From a virus: a DNA stretch of 64,000 nt. Below are positions 26,580-34,346 of the stretch, one piece after another. Position 1 is the stretch's first letter; each line of letters starts with the position of its first letter. The DNA lies in the IMG/VR virus record IMGVR_UViG_3300044684_000278, positions 1-64,000 of that record. One strand, given 5' to 3'. The notes beneath the pieces were generated by a model. The model ran no database searches, was not told where the DNA came from, and saw only the letters and a list, made by a program, of their open reading frames with translations. The position numbers and the translations under genes are program-made.

Positions 26580-27558
26580 AATCACAAATCTTATTGTCTA
26601 TTAAAGGCACCAGCCGTTCCTGTACCGTCCTGGGACCATGATCCCTGGTGGCATCTGCCGGATCCTTGGAAAGGGTCAGCAGGATAGCAGGGGTCTTGTA
26701 CTCCTCCCGGTACTTTTTCATGGCCTTGATGCCCGCTTCGTCATTATCAAACAACACCAGGACACGCTTGTACTGTTTTTTCCACTTGTCCATAAGCTCT
26801 TTGGGGATCATGGTATTCTCACTGTCAGGAGCCACCAGGTCAATCCTCAAATTGAGGCTCTTAATGGCCATCAGGTCCTTGAGGGAAGAGGTGATCAGCA
26901 AATAGTCCTTACCACTGAGCTGGTCAGAGCCCTGGATATAGCTTTTTACTTTGATGAACTTCCTGTCCCGGACCTTGGGCTGATAGATCTTATAGAGTTC
27001 CCCGGTCTTGGTGAAGTATCCATAAAGATGAGAGCCGGTAATGTTGATGCATTTCTGCTGTCCCTGCTCTTCTTTACTCATTACATAGCTTTCCAGGGGA
27101 CGTACACAGTAATGTTCCAACATCCGGGATCCAATGTTGAACTGGGTCCAGAACTTCTGGTCATCTGAGTTCCATCCTCTGAGCTTGAATGCGGTTACCT
27201 TGTACCTGGAGTGTTCCCGGAACTCTTCCACATCATACCCTCCCTTATTATGCAGGGTATAATCATTATAATCCTCCACGATCCTGCGTGCCGCACGCTT
27301 GAAGTCCAGCTGGTGTTTGATCTGGACCAGGTCTACAGCATCCCCTTTGGTTCCCGTGGAGAAATCATTGAACATGTATTTCCCCTTGGTCTTGCTCCAG
27401 AAGATATGAAAGCTTGGAGTCTTGTCATCCGGATTGAACGGAGAATGGATCATCAGATCCTGGCCCTTCAGCTTCTCCGGGAGCCTGCAATAGTGTTCAA
27501 AGATCCATGTAGGAGGTACTTCTTTATAGTCATTGACAAGGTGTTTGGTGGATAGCAT
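26575..27558 (-). CDS. DnaG-type primase lacking zinc ligands
   Basis: 327 residues. The N-terminus has the primase zinc-domain framework (HSPFNPDDKTPSFHI and YMFNDFSTGTKGDAVDLV), but the Cys and His ligands are replaced (SPFNPD where CPFHxE is usual). The C-terminal toprim domain has VLVLFDNDEAGIKAM with its DxD; the usual EG of the first toprim motif appears as SS (LLITSSLKDLMAI). Loss of the zinc site occurs in other phage primases. It would lay RNA primers with the DnaB-type helicase of the same operon. Confidence 0.85.
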   Translation of the reverse strand: MLSTKHLVNDYKEVPPTWIFEHYCRLPEKLKGQDLMIHSPFNPDDKTPSFHIFWSKTKGKYMFNDFSTGTKGDAVDLVQIKHQLDFKRAARRIVEDYNDYTLHNKGGYDVEEFREHSRYKVTAFKLRGWNSDDQKFWTQFNIGSRMLEHYCVRPLESYVMSKEEQGQQKCINITGSHLYGYFTKTGELYKIYQPKVRDRKFIKVKSYIQGSDQLSGKDYLLITSSLKDLMAIKSLNLRIDLVAPDSENTMIPKELMDKWKKQYKRVLVLFDNDEAGIKAMKKYREEYKTPAILLTLSKDPADATRDHGPRTVQERLVPLIDNKICDL

Positions 27559-27577
27559 ACGTACACGTTTGGTCTCT

Positions 27578-27622
27578 ACAAAAAGGGGGGAGCAGCTGCC
27601 ACGCCTACTCCCCCTTTCTTTT
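27578..27622. terminator. Bidirectional terminator
   Basis: A strong stem AAAGGGGGAGTAG / CAGCTCCCCCCTTTT (with small mismatches) is flanked by T-runs on both strands. It lies between the SSB-like gene and the primase gene, so it splits the replication cluster into transcripts. Confidence 0.78.
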
Positions 27623-27636
27623 TACCTGTTCAGGAA

Positions 27637-28308
27637 TTAGAGTTTGAACTCATCTTCCAGGACAGTGGTTGACTCTTGGGTTGGCTCAAAGGAATCCAAA
27701 GGCTTGGCAGCCGTTTTGCCTACGATGTGAATATTCGGATCAAAAGACATCAGCTTGCTTTTAGCCGGGTCTACGGTCTGTGGCTCGAAAGCATACTTAC
27801 CGTCTTTGGATGCTGGGAAGAACAGGTTATACTGTTTGTAACCATTCTTCTCATACTCTTTGCCTGCAATCACTGCATTGATATAAGTGTCCCCACTTAA
27901 TACATGGGAAGCCTCTGCTACGAACTCCTCAATGGTGTCAGCCTCGATCTGATCCAGCTGCTCCTTTCTTCCCAGGGCAACTGCCAGGGCGGAAAGAGCT
28001 TTCAGGATGTCCTGATCCCGGTTCTTTTTATAACCGGTCTTGGTAACACCATCTTTGTAAGCAAACTGGCTCATTTGCACACGACCAATCTGGCCACGGA
28101 AGCGGGGCCCGGTTGGATCATTGCGGTCAATGAGGAAGCCTTCAAAGTCGTCACCCAGGTCAGGACCTTCCACGGAAAGGTTAACATGATAAGAATCCGC
28201 TTCATATCCCTTACCAAGAGAGATTTCAAGGATTTTGATTTCATGCTTTCCTGGGTTTAAGCCTTTTGGAATTCTTGCAGATTCTGAGATGTTCTTTGTA
28301 CTTAACAT
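27637..28308 (-). CDS. Single-stranded DNA-binding protein (SSB-like)
   Basis: 223 residues. The body is beta-rich (HEIKILEISLGKGYEADSYH, VNLSVEGPDLGDDFEGFLID). The C-terminus ends EDEFKL after a flexible stretch, like the acidic tip of SSB proteins that recruits partners. It directly follows a Sak4-like ATPase, and Sak4 recombinases are typically paired with an SSB. Assignment rests on tail and context; the OB fold cannot be confirmed by eye. No Shine-Dalgarno sequence precedes the start. Confidence 0.62.
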   Translation of the reverse strand: MLSTKNISESARIPKGLNPGKHEIKILEISLGKGYEADSYHVNLSVEGPDLGDDFEGFLIDRNDPTGPRFRGQIGRVQMSQFAYKDGVTKTGYKKNRDQDILKALSALAVALGRKEQLDQIEADTIEEFVAEASHVLSGDTYINAVIAGKEYEKNGYKQYNLFFPASKDGKYAFEPQTVDPAKSKLMSFDPNIHIVGKTAAKPLDSFEPTQESTTVLEDEFKL

Positions 28309-28364
28309 AAATGGTTTGAATTAATGAATAGTGTGTATTGGATGAATGAATTAAGCTTTGGTAA

Positions 28365-29183
28365 TTAGTCAATGTAGATTTTCTCCCAGTAGGTTACCAG
28401 CATACCATCTACTTCTTCTGACAGGGTGATCTCCTGGCCCCTTAAATGGTCCGGACGGGCACCACAGTTTACCTCGTCTGAGGTCTTGAATGAAAGCACG
28501 GTCTTCTTTCCCTTGCGTGCCAGGTAGCCAATGGCATCTGCTTTTGATGATGCTATACGCTTGATCTTACCGGTCAGGTCAATGTCTGCCGTGGTGAACG
28601 TGGTATCGTTCTTATCCAGGTAAATGTCCTTGATGTGGCCACTGAGGATCATTCTGGGAGCAAAGGTTTGGATGTAGTCCGTCACCTTCTCAAAGGCAAT
28701 GCGTAACCAGCGGTAACCCAGACCTTCCGGCAGGGATAAAAGATCTCCGTATTTCTGTTTTCCGGATTCCTCTCCCGGTTTACCTACGAACCAGTACTTA
28801 CCGATAGCTGTTTTGCTGTACAGCTCCTCTGCATAGGCCACGCAAAGGTCCTCCAGGGCAGTAGACGTATCAACGGCTACATAGTCATAAGGATTCCCGG
28901 CATCTTTAATGGCCTTTCCGATCTCCACCAGGTAGTATTTGTTCTGGGCATAACGCTTGGTCTTTTGCTCGTCTGTCTCCTTGGGAGGGTTGATGCCAAT
29001 GATCTTCACCTTTAAGGCATCTACATAGTCAGATCCGTCCTCAAAATCCAGGATCAGGCAGTTGGGAAGCTTACTGAGTAGAGTAGTCTTTCCCACCTTT
29101 GGTTTGGAGAACATGATCAGCCTTTTTGGAGACTTGATCTCGGACATGATTACGGTTGTAGGTAATGCAATAGTTGGAGTCAT
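28365..29183 (-). CDS. Sak4-like RecA-fold ATPase (AAA_24)
   Basis: 272 residues. Walker A is FSKPKVGKTTLL (Lys32, Thr33), followed by CLILDFEDGSDYVDA and Walker B at YVAVDTSTALEDL. This minimal RecA-like ATPase layout matches the AAA_24/Sak4 family of single-strand annealing recombinases. With the adjacent SSB-like gene and the PD-(D/E)XK exonuclease downstream it forms a plausible phage recombination set. Confidence 0.78.
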   Translation of the reverse strand: MTPTIALPTTVIMSEIKSPKRLIMFSKPKVGKTTLLSKLPNCLILDFEDGSDYVDALKVKIIGINPPKETDEQKTKRYAQNKYYLVEIGKAIKDAGNPYDYVAVDTSTALEDLCVAYAEELYSKTAIGKYWFVGKPGEESGKQKYGDLLSLPEGLGYRWLRIAFEKVTDYIQTFAPRMILSGHIKDIYLDKNDTTFTTADIDLTGKIKRIASSKADAIGYLARKGKKTVLSFKTSDEVNCGARPDHLRGQEITLSEEVDGMLVTYWEKIYID

Positions 29184-29205
29184 ATAATTTAATAATTTTT
29201 ACTGA

Positions 29206-29736
29206 TTAAGTTAGCTGATCAATCATGTCATTCAGCCAGGGCTTTTCGGATACAGGACGCTGCCAGATGATGGCTGCAAAATCCCGGATAGTCATTTTGT
29301 TGATGTGATCATCCTGCTTTACGGATCCTTCCTGGATACCCTCAAGGTTGATCTCCTGGGTGATCTTTTTAAAGGTCACTGGCTTCACCTCTTCCAGGTT
29401 CTCAAGGGGAACCGCGTAAGATCCTGATGAAAGCATACCAAACACGTTTTCAAAGTTTTCTATAGGGGGAAGACGGTATAACTTCCTTTCCGGATCTGTA
29501 GGATCCAGGGCTTTGTCCACGAACTCAATGTAGAAGCCATTCTTCTTGGTGAATTCATTGGGGAAGATGCCTACCACCTTCTGGCCTTTGTCATAGAATA
29601 CCAGCTTTACGTTAAAGTCTGCATCAGGGACCCGGTAATGTTCCAGCACCTGACGATGGTACTCCCGGTGATTATTGATCTTTTCTTTTTTCTGAGCAGC
29701 GGTCAGTGTTACGCTCTTACTTGCTGTTGTTATCAT
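29206..29736 (-). CDS. Conserved replication-cluster protein of unknown function
   Basis: 176 residues with a helical N-terminus (EKINNHREYHRQVLEHYRVP), a beta-rich centre (NVKLVFYDKGQKVVGIFPNE) and a helical end (RDFAAIIWQRPVSEKPW). It lies between the DnaB-type helicase and the Sak4-like ATPase, so a helicase- or recombinase-associated role is plausible. No motif identified. Confidence 0.6.
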   Translation of the reverse strand: MITTASKSVTLTAAQKKEKINNHREYHRQVLEHYRVPDADFNVKLVFYDKGQKVVGIFPNEFTKKNGFYIEFVDKALDPTDPERKLYRLPPIENFENVFGMLSSGSYAVPLENLEEVKPVTFKKITQEINLEGIQEGSVKQDDHINKMTIRDFAAIIWQRPVSEKPWLNDMIDQLT

Positions 29737-29748
29737 GGTGTGAATTGA

Positions 29749-30756
29749 TTACGGATTAAAACCTGCTGTACTGAGTGATTGGGGTTGTTGGTTTCTTCTG
29801 CGGGCACCAACCTGTCTCTGAGGAGGGGTTGCTACTTCCACGATGGTCATGTGCTCAAACTCTGCCCTGAAAAAACAGAGCCTGTTGTCCCCGTTGCGTG
29901 TCTTTAAGAAATGCAGGGCAAGGGTACGGTCATCCACTTCAAACTGCTCCGGGCCATATACGTCTATACTATACAGTGATGGACGGTTAATGGCCACAAG
30001 AAGATCAGAGTGCTGCAGCAGTGCATCTGCTCCGAACACGTCTGCTGAAGTAGGATAGTTCCCTATGGTCCCTGGTATCTTCCTTGCCTGTTCCTCTATG
30101 CTCCTGTTCATCTGGGTGAGTACGATGAAGAGAACCGGGAGCTTCTTCTTAAGCTTGGTCATCATCTTTCCCAGGGAGTTCAGGGTATCCTGCACATCCT
30201 TTTCATCTGCTGCTTTGGCAATCAGCACACTGTGGTCAACGGTGACGATAACAGGCTTGTTGACAAACTTGATAAACTCAATAATGGTTCTTTCCATCTC
30301 AGCCACCGTCATAGGACTATCAATCTGGTAGATCTCCTGGTGTGCAGAGTGTTTTGCATAGAATTTGAGCTTCTCCATATCTTCATCAGGCAGGGGAGCA
30401 TCAACGGATAATAAATCTTTGTAGGACTTGTGGATCACGGCAGAGAACTCCCGTACCCCAGTGGTCTCACTTTTCATCTCAAACTGAAAATCCAGGACAG
30501 CAAAGTCCTGCTTCGGGTTCAGCTTGTGGGCATTGCGTGTGATCTCATTAACAATAAGTGTCTTTCCAGAACCTGGCCTCCCTGCAATGGTGGTAATACT
30601 ACCCCATTCCAGCCCACCAATTCCGGCATCATTGAACTTCTTCCACTTCGTCCGGATGGATTCTATTAATCCAGCCTTACGCTTTTCCATATACTCCAGT
30701 GCATCCTTGCGGATCTCACTGATGTGTTTCCATTTGGTCCTCGGATCTACACTCAT
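29749..30756 (-). CDS. DnaB-type replicative helicase
   Basis: 335 residues. Walker A is GRPGSGKT (residues 59-66), Walker B lies at PVIVTVDHSVLI, and further helicase motifs follow (VLFIVLTQMNRSIEEQARK; LHFLKTRNGD with the likely arginine finger). This is the C-terminal RecA-fold domain of DnaB; the N-terminal domain is reduced to ~50 residues. The C-terminal ~30 residues are Gln/Arg-rich and probably flexible. It would unwind the replication fork. Confidence 0.9.
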   Translation of the reverse strand: MSVDPRTKWKHISEIRKDALEYMEKRKAGLIESIRTKWKKFNDAGIGGLEWGSITTIAGRPGSGKTLIVNEITRNAHKLNPKQDFAVLDFQFEMKSETTGVREFSAVIHKSYKDLLSVDAPLPDEDMEKLKFYAKHSAHQEIYQIDSPMTVAEMERTIIEFIKFVNKPVIVTVDHSVLIAKAADEKDVQDTLNSLGKMMTKLKKKLPVLFIVLTQMNRSIEEQARKIPGTIGNYPTSADVFGADALLQHSDLLVAINRPSLYSIDVYGPEQFEVDDRTLALHFLKTRNGDNRLCFFRAEFEHMTIVEVATPPQRQVGARRRNQQPQSLSTAGFNP

Positions 30757-30764
30757 TGTGATGG

Positions 30765-30971
30765 TTACTTGAATACTTCGTCAGCTATTTGTTCTGCTCT
30801 TTTCATTCCGGCATTCTCCCCATAGAAGAAAGCCTTTTCCATCATCTTGTCAACGGCCAGCTTGAAGCCGTCAAAGCTGATGGCACGAATCTGTTGTCCA
30901 TCCAGGTCAGGAGACAGGCTGACCGTGGTGCCGAGGAATAGCTCCTCCAGCTCCTGTTCATGTGTCTGCAT
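30765..30971 (-). CDS. Small helical protein of unknown function
   Basis: 68 residues, acidic and helical (THEQELEELFLGTTVSL, then DKMMEKAFFYGENAGMKRAE). Located between the helicase gene and the gene that overlaps the DnaA-like initiator; it may be a helicase loader or accessory subunit, but nothing proves it. Confidence 0.5.
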   Translation of the reverse strand: MQTHEQELEELFLGTTVSLSPDLDGQQIRAISFDGFKLAVDKMMEKAFFYGENAGMKRAEQIADEVFK

Positions 30972-30981
30972 AATTGTTTCC

Positions 30982-31560
30982 TTAGCTTACATTATACATG
31001 GACTTCTTGGGTGCCGCAACATCCCCGTCTTCCAGGAGCATTTGGCAGTAAGAAGCCAGTTCTGAATCTCCATCCTTTGAGATGAAGTAACCTGCTGTCC
31101 TCATGTAGTTGTAGTCCTGCTTACGGAAATGCTCCACGTAAGACTCTGTTGCATCCAGGACAAGATCCCAGTCATAGCTGGGGTTGTCTATGAAGAACTG
31201 ACTCATCTTCTTTTTGAGTTCATTCAGGTTGGTTCTGGCCGGTTTTCCTGTAGGGAGGTTTCCCTTAGGGAAGATATTTCTGAACTCCTCCAGACGGGCC
31301 ATGAATTCCGGAGTGTCAAATAGTACTTTCTTTTTCTTGGCAGCCTTAAATAGTTTATCAGCGTCAGACAGCAGCTTCAAGGCTTTCGGCTGCAGCTCGT
31401 TCTGTGTATTGATCCATCCTGATTTCTGGCATAGTAAGAGCTCCGCATTCAGAGACGGAAGCAGTACTGATGGCCTGATCTTTTCGTGGATGCAATGCAA
31501 TAACAGAAGCTGATTGGGTGTTATCTTCTGCTGTATCAGCAGGTTGATGAGTTCTTGCAT
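30982..31560 (-). CDS. Replication-associated protein of unknown function
   Basis: 192 residues. N-terminal helices (LINLLIQQKITPNQLLLLHCI) resemble a winged-helix start. The C-terminal half (LDATESYVEHFRKQDYNYMR, then TAGYFISKDG) resembles the end of phage replication-initiation or helicase-loader proteins. Its first 197 bases overlap the DnaA-like gene in another frame, and it starts exactly where the DnaA-like domain ends. Confidence 0.62.
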   Translation of the reverse strand: MQELINLLIQQKITPNQLLLLHCIHEKIRPSVLLPSLNAELLLCQKSGWINTQNELQPKALKLLSDADKLFKAAKKKKVLFDTPEFMARLEEFRNIFPKGNLPTGKPARTNLNELKKKMSQFFIDNPSYDWDLVLDATESYVEHFRKQDYNYMRTAGYFISKDGDSELASYCQMLLEDGDVAAPKKSMYNVS

Positions 31561-32014
31561 ACTCTAATTGATATACTTTTTGAAGGGTATCTAGGATGGA
31601 GTTGTACTTCTCCCGGAACTGGGGGTTGCTCTTGATCAGGGCATTGGCTGTTTCTGCTCCATAGATGATGGTACTATGATGCATCTTGCCAGCTATTTCC
31701 CCGATGGTTTTTAGCGTGAGGTTCCCTTTCTCCCTTGCAATTTTCATGAAGATCATCCTGAGCTCCGAGAGCTCCCTTTTACGGGTCTTGGAGAAGATGG
31801 TTGGGTATTTTATTCTTAAGTGTGATGGAATGTAGGAGTTCAGCACGGATACCAGGATGCCCAGATCCCTGTCCTGTTCACTCTCAACTACCTTCTTCCA
31901 CTCCGGCTCTACGACGATGACCTCTGCATCCATTCCGAACCGTTCATAGAATTGTGTCCTGAACCGGCTGATGGCTACCATATGCTTCTTTTCCAGGTAC
32001 GGATTGTTGTTCAT
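31364..32014 (-). CDS. DnaA domain IV-like replication initiator
   Basis: 216 residues. Residues ~86-122 (RMIFMKIAREKGNLTLKTIG, then AGKMHHSTIIYGAETA) match the DNA-binding domain IV of DnaA, including the signature helix that contacts the DnaA box (HHSTIIYGA versus DHTTVxHA). There is no AAA domain, so it could mark an origin and recruit host or phage factors. The last 65 residues lie in the overlap with the next gene and look low-complexity (TAEDNTQSASV), so the true protein may effectively end near residue 150. It is the first gene of the leftward replication operon. Confidence 0.72.
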   Translation of the reverse strand: MNNNPYLEKKHMVAISRFRTQFYERFGMDAEVIVVEPEWKKVVESEQDRDLGILVSVLNSYIPSHLRIKYPTIFSKTRKRELSELRMIFMKIAREKGNLTLKTIGEIAGKMHHSTIIYGAETANALIKSNPQFREKYNSILDTLQKVYQLEYARTHQPADTAEDNTQSASVIALHPRKDQAISTASVSECGALTMPEIRMDQYTERAAAESLEAAV

Positions 32015-32136
32015 AAACTTTAAAGATTTAAGTGAATAGCTTGTCTGTATAGGGTATTATGGGTATATTATATTGTAGACTAACTACGGTTTGTCTACAT
32101 CTTACCCGTTTATTCTACAAATATAAGATCTACAAT
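32015..32136. promoter_or_regulatory. Divergent control region of replication and lysis operons
   Basis: A 122-base AT-rich gap between the leftward DnaA-like gene and the rightward lysis cassette. It holds a perfect inverted repeat TGTAGAC / GTCTACA (32074-32080 and 32093-32099) plus two more TCTACA sites (32114-32119, 32129-32134). On the minus strand TATATTTGTAGAATAAAC contains a full TAnnTTTG element. A GTATATTATATTG stretch lies in the middle. This is the best candidate for a regulated divergent promoter and, given the adjacent DnaA-like gene, possibly an origin. Confidence 0.55.
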
Positions 32137-32451
32137 ATGAGTTGCAAACTTTATTATGCAAAAAAAGATAAGAACGGCTTTCCGATACCGGGAACCATGA
32201 TGGGATATGATAAGGATCCTTGCAAAGATGACCTTGTACTCATTGAATCTCATGATACTATGTTGGGTGTGGATGCCAATGGAAATACCATTGAGCAGTG
32301 CTTTCACCCGGAACACTTACGCTACTTTGTCCGGCTGGATTGTGATGGGCATATACTACCCAACTCCCTGTTTAGCTCTCTAAAACATCCTGGAGGATCC
32401 GTAGCTGAATTCAAAAAGACATTTCTGGTGCCTGCTGGGGCTGCCGTATAA
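32137..32451 (+). CDS. Small Cys-containing protein of unknown function
   Basis: 104 residues starting MSCKLYYAKKDKNGFPIPGT, preferred to an in-frame ATG 78 bases upstream because that would run through the promoter region. The opening MSCKL(I/Y)Y also begins the giant nuclease protein. The sequence alternates short strands and turns (NGFPIPGTMMGYDKDPCKDD) and ends FLVPAGAAV. It leads the rightward lysis operon. Function unknown. Confidence 0.6.
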   Translation: MSCKLYYAKKDKNGFPIPGTMMGYDKDPCKDDLVLIESHDTMLGVDANGNTIEQCFHPEHLRYFVRLDCDGHILPNSLFSSLKHPGGSVAEFKKTFLVPAGAAV

Positions 32452-32478
32452 GAGCTTAACCTAAACTCCAAGTAACCC

Positions 32479-32829
32479 ATGACCCCTAAACCTAAACCAG
32501 ATAGCTTTGAAAACACCTTAGATAAGCTCAAGAGTTACCTCTTCCAGCCATTGCTGTTCATACTGTTCAGCGTAGCCACTTACTTCCTGTCCAGCATCAA
32601 TACCAAGCTCCAGAATATGGAGCAGATTGCCATCCAGGTCAATATTGACAAGACCAGGATTGATAACCTGGAACGCACCATCTACGGCCCTAAAACCAGA
32701 ACGGCTTCCCTGGACAGTTCCCAGAGAGTAGATAGTCTTTTCAGGAGATGGCCCCAGACAGCCTTCAAGAATGAAGAAGAGTTTGACATCAAGAAATACC
32801 TAAAGCCACCCTATAAACGTAACATATGA
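32479..32829 (+). CDS. Single-pass membrane protein with coiled coil
   Basis: 116 residues. One membrane segment near residues 20-38 (FQPLLFILFSVATYFLSSI) is followed by a helical, charged stretch (NMEQIAIQVNIDKTRIDNLE). The position at the head of the lysis cassette suggests a holin, antiholin or other lysis regulator. The stop overlaps the next start. Confidence 0.55.
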   Translation: MTPKPKPDSFENTLDKLKSYLFQPLLFILFSVATYFLSSINTKLQNMEQIAIQVNIDKTRIDNLERTIYGPKTRTASLDSSQRVDSLFRRWPQTAFKNEEEFDIKKYLKPPYKRNI

Positions 32830-33218
32830 AATTCGGACTTAGCCAACTTACACATCCCACACCTCCCAAGATCAAAGCCTTTGGCAAGGCACTCCGTACA
32901 GCTGCTGTAGCTGCTGCCGGTATTGCTGCCACTGCAGGTACCAGTGCTGCTATCAGTATTGGTCTCGTAGCTCTTGGTTTTATCGGGGACTTTATCTGTG
33001 ATCTGTTCAGTGATCCAGCCATAGTGGTTGAAGCACCAGAAGCAAAACCTGCTGAACCTACTGAAGCTCCAGTGGAAACTCCCGTAGAAGTACCGGTGGA
33101 AGCACCAGCTCCGGAACCCGCAGCTGCACCAGTAGAAGATGCTTCATCTCCTGCACCTGCTCCGGAGTCAGATCCTAAACCAGATGAAAGCACTAATGAA
33201 ACTCCTGCTCAGGCTTAA
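32826..33218 (+). CDS. Holin candidate with Pro/Ala/Glu-rich tail
   Basis: 130 residues. Residues ~24-55 are strongly hydrophobic and small-residue rich (AAVAAAGIAATAGTSAAISI, then GLVALGFIGDFI), enough for one or two membrane helices. Residues 70-130 are a repetitive Pro/Ala/Glu tail (VETPVEVPVEAPAPEPA) that should be disordered. Its place directly before a spanin candidate and an endolysin supports a holin role. It overlaps the neighbours at both ends. Confidence 0.55.
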   Translation: MKFGLSQLTHPTPPKIKAFGKALRTAAVAAAGIAATAGTSAAISIGLVALGFIGDFICDLFSDPAIVVEAPEAKPAEPTEAPVETPVEVPVEAPAPEPAAAPVEDASSPAPAPESDPKPDESTNETPAQA

Positions 33219-33729
33219 TATTCTTTTGCTGTTGTGGACTGTGAGTTCCTGTGCGGTCTTTAAGACCAGAACAGTGAACAAGCAGTCACACGACAGCCTG
33301 TCTGTTTCCCGCAGCCACATTGAGTTAAAGCTCAATGAAAAGCTGGTAGATACGGGCAGTGTAAAGAGTATTGTCCTTTTGAGCCATACAGATTCCTCTA
33401 CCACAGAAACAGACATCATCCCGGATGGGGATGTCACCGTGGGAAAAGACGGAGTCTTTCATGGAAAAGCCAAAAGCATACATACCAAAACAACTACGAC
33501 CAATAAGACCAATTCCAATACCCGGACAGAGGAGAAGAAGGGATTAACAAAGACCCTTCAGAAAGATTCCACTAATAACCAGGATCATAAGACAGAAGTC
33601 AAAGACTCGTCCAAGCATATTGTATCCAAACCGGATTTCGGATGGATGATCTATGCCGCAGCTATCCTGGCTGTGCTGGTAATCCTCTTTCTCATCTACC
33701 GGAAGTTCCGTTCTAAGATTCCCCTATGA
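33196..33729 (+). CDS. Unimolecular spanin candidate
   Basis: 177 residues from the ATG at 33196. The N-terminus (MKLLLRLNILLLLWTVSSCA) is a lipoprotein signal with a VSSC lipobox, Cys19. The middle is a polar Ser/Thr/Lys-rich region (HTKTTTTNKTNSNTRTEEKK). The C-terminus is a single membrane helix (GWMIYAAAILAVLVILFLIY) with a basic end (RKFRSK). An outer-membrane lipid anchor plus an inner-membrane helix in one chain is the definition of a u-spanin, which fuses the two membranes in the last step of lysis of a Gram-negative host. Confidence 0.75.
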   Translation: MKLLLRLNILLLLWTVSSCAVFKTRTVNKQSHDSLSVSRSHIELKLNEKLVDTGSVKSIVLLSHTDSSTTETDIIPDGDVTVGKDGVFHGKAKSIHTKTTTTNKTNSNTRTEEKKGLTKTLQKDSTNNQDHKTEVKDSSKHIVSKPDFGWMIYAAAILAVLVILFLIYRKFRSKIPL

Positions 33730-34247
33730 GTTTAACTGATAAGATTGTACAGATAGCCAAATCCTATGTAGGCCAGGAAGAGATCCCTGAGAATGCAGGA
33801 TTTAAGAATCCATCCTTTGAAGCCAAGATGAAGGCTGTTGGATGGTATAAGGGAGCTCCCTGGTGTGCGTTCCTTGCCAAACTGATCTGGACAGAGGCAT
33901 TTGCCCTGGCAGACACCTCAGCATCCGCTTTAATACGTAAGTATTCTAACGGATCTGCTACGGACACCTATCACAATTATGCTGCTTCCAAAGAATTCCA
34001 TGTACAGCAAACTCCTGTAGTGGGAGCTGTAGTGATCTGGAAAGAGGGAAATGGTCCTTCCGGACATGCAGGTGTGGTAACCCGCGTCATAGATGAACAC
34101 ACCATTGAGACCGTAGAGGGCAATACCAACACCAATGGATCCAGAGAAGGATACATTGCTGCAGTGAAGATCCGTAAGATCGGACAGCCCTTCAATCCAC
34201 ATGGTTTAAACCTGGTGGGTTTTATAGTACCAACAAGAATTGCCTAA
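33726..34247 (+). CDS. Endolysin, CHAP/NlpC-P60-type cysteine peptidase
   Basis: 173 residues. Catalytic candidates are Cys47 in GAPWCAFLAKLIW and His114 in PSGHAGVVTRV, with Glu131 (ETVEGNT) as the third polar residue; this is the layout of papain-like peptidoglycan amidases and endopeptidases. No signal peptide, so release should depend on a holin. It is the last gene of the lysis cassette and is followed by a strong terminator. Confidence 0.82.
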   Translation: MSLTDKIVQIAKSYVGQEEIPENAGFKNPSFEAKMKAVGWYKGAPWCAFLAKLIWTEAFALADTSASALIRKYSNGSATDTYHNYAASKEFHVQQTPVVGAVVIWKEGNGPSGHAGVVTRVIDEHTIETVEGNTNTNGSREGYIAAVKIRKIGQPFNPHGLNLVGFIVPTRIA

Positions 34248-34307
34248 TATCCTATCACCCGCCTTATCACCGGATCCCTTCTGATTTCCGTATCAGAAAG
34301 CCGTGAT

Positions 34308-34345
34308 CAAAGGGAAGAGTTTCAACCGCTCTTCCCTTTTTCTAT
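34308..34345. terminator. Bidirectional terminator between convergent operons
   Basis: A perfect 11-base stem AAAGGGAAGAG / CTCTTCCCTTT with a 9-base loop, followed on the plus strand by TTCTATTTT. It separates the lysis operon from the convergent leftward MoxR/VWA operon. The ~60 bases before it (34248-34307) hold no gene. Confidence 0.85.
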
Positions 34346-34346
34346 T

